A DNA stretch of 5,353 nucleotides from Candidatus Bathyarchaeota archaeon B23 (GTDB taxonomy: Archaea; Thermoproteota; Bathyarchaeia; TCS64; B23). Below the pieces are notes generated by a model, which worked only from the letters and a program-made list of their open reading frames with translations, was not told the DNA's origin and made no database searches. Each line of letters begins with the position of its first letter. Position 1 is the stretch's first letter. Shown here piece by piece: positions 5,265 to 5,353 of the stretch. The stretch covers positions 1-5,353 of the forward strand of contig LUCA01000075.1 of NCBI GenBank assembly GCA_001593875.1, read 5' to 3'. A program made the position numbers and the translations under genes.

Positions 5265-5296
5265 ATAAGGCCGTAGTTTATTGGGTTGGGTTACCT

Positions 5297-5302
5297 GGAG
5301 GT
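5297..5302 (+). promoter_or_regulatory. perfect Shine-Dalgarno GGAGGT
   Basis: GGAGGT is fully complementary to the ACCUCC end of archaeal 16S rRNA. Nine bases separate it from GTG at 5312. The nearer GTG codons at 5304 and 5307 are in another frame that ends at TGA (5316-5318), so 5312 is the favoured start. Confidence 0.6.
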
Positions 5303-5311
5303 TGTGGTGGG

Positions 5312-5353
5312 GTGTTGACGAGGGATTTCCTCCAGGGTTGGTGGAGGAGAGCC
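5312..5353 (+). CDS. N-terminus of unidentified protein, 3' partial
   Basis: Fourteen codons are open to the window edge, reading MLTRDFLQGWWRRA when the GTG start is taken as Met. A TTG one codon later (5315) is an alternative start. Support comes from the upstream TATA box at 5254-5263 and GGAGGT at 5297-5302, both at ideal distances. The peptide is too short to assign a family; the amphipathic Trp/Arg pattern could precede a membrane segment, but that is a guess. Confidence 0.5.
   Translation, partial: MLTRDFLQGWWRRA

Noticed and set aside
5280..5292. Telomere-like TTGGGTTGGGTTA
   Set aside because: Only two G-triplet repeats are present, in a promoter leader. There are too few units to be a repeat array or a convincing quadruplex.

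Overview
The window reads as archaeal chromosome. It is GC-rich, with arginine mostly encoded by AGG/AGA in two of the three main genes. It uses TTG/GTG starts, TATA-like boxes about 25-30 bp before predicted starts, T-tract terminators, and a GGAGGT Shine-Dalgarno site. The protein families (archaeal-type SppA with a glycosylation-rich exterior, and an archaeal-type tyrosine recombinase relic) point to the TACK side of Archaea, possibly Bathyarchaeia-like. That placement is inferred from style and recalled family resemblance, not from a search.

Layout: (1) nt 1-1086, +, is the C-terminal three quarters of an M20-family zinc peptidase/deacylase whose N-terminus lies outside the window. (2) nt 1163-3363, +, is a membrane-anchored SppA-like S49 serine peptidase. 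It is split by a net -1 frameshift near nt 1438 and carries a long exterior extension: a Rossmann/GATase1-like (DUF4350/IFT52-like) domain followed by a beta-rich domain. (3) nt 3364-4086 holds no convincing gene. It contains a T-tract terminator, several perfect inverted repeats, a 10-bp direct repeat and a plausible promoter for the next gene. (4) nt 4087-4851, +, is a complete class I SAM-dependent methyltransferase whose arginine codons differ sharply from the SppA gene. (5) nt about 4860-5187, -, is a decayed fragment of a tyrosine recombinase that has lost its N-terminal domain, the first catalytic Arg and the C-terminal HxxR/Tyr region. (6) nt 5190-5353 is an AT-rich promoter region with a strong TATA box and a perfect Shine-Dalgarno, leading into the first 14 codons of a gene that runs off the end.

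I see no operon linking these genes. Each intact gene has its own upstream non-coding region and several have a terminator- or promoter-like element. The most coherent story is a two-gene housekeeping segment (peptidase and membrane protease) followed by an old integration locus. That locus comprises the gene-poor, repeat-bearing spacer, a methyltransferase of foreign codon style and the integrase relic. No clearly new multi-gene system is visible. The points worth following up are the split multidomain SppA, the cluster of hairpins in the spacer, and the eroded integrase beside the methyltransferase.
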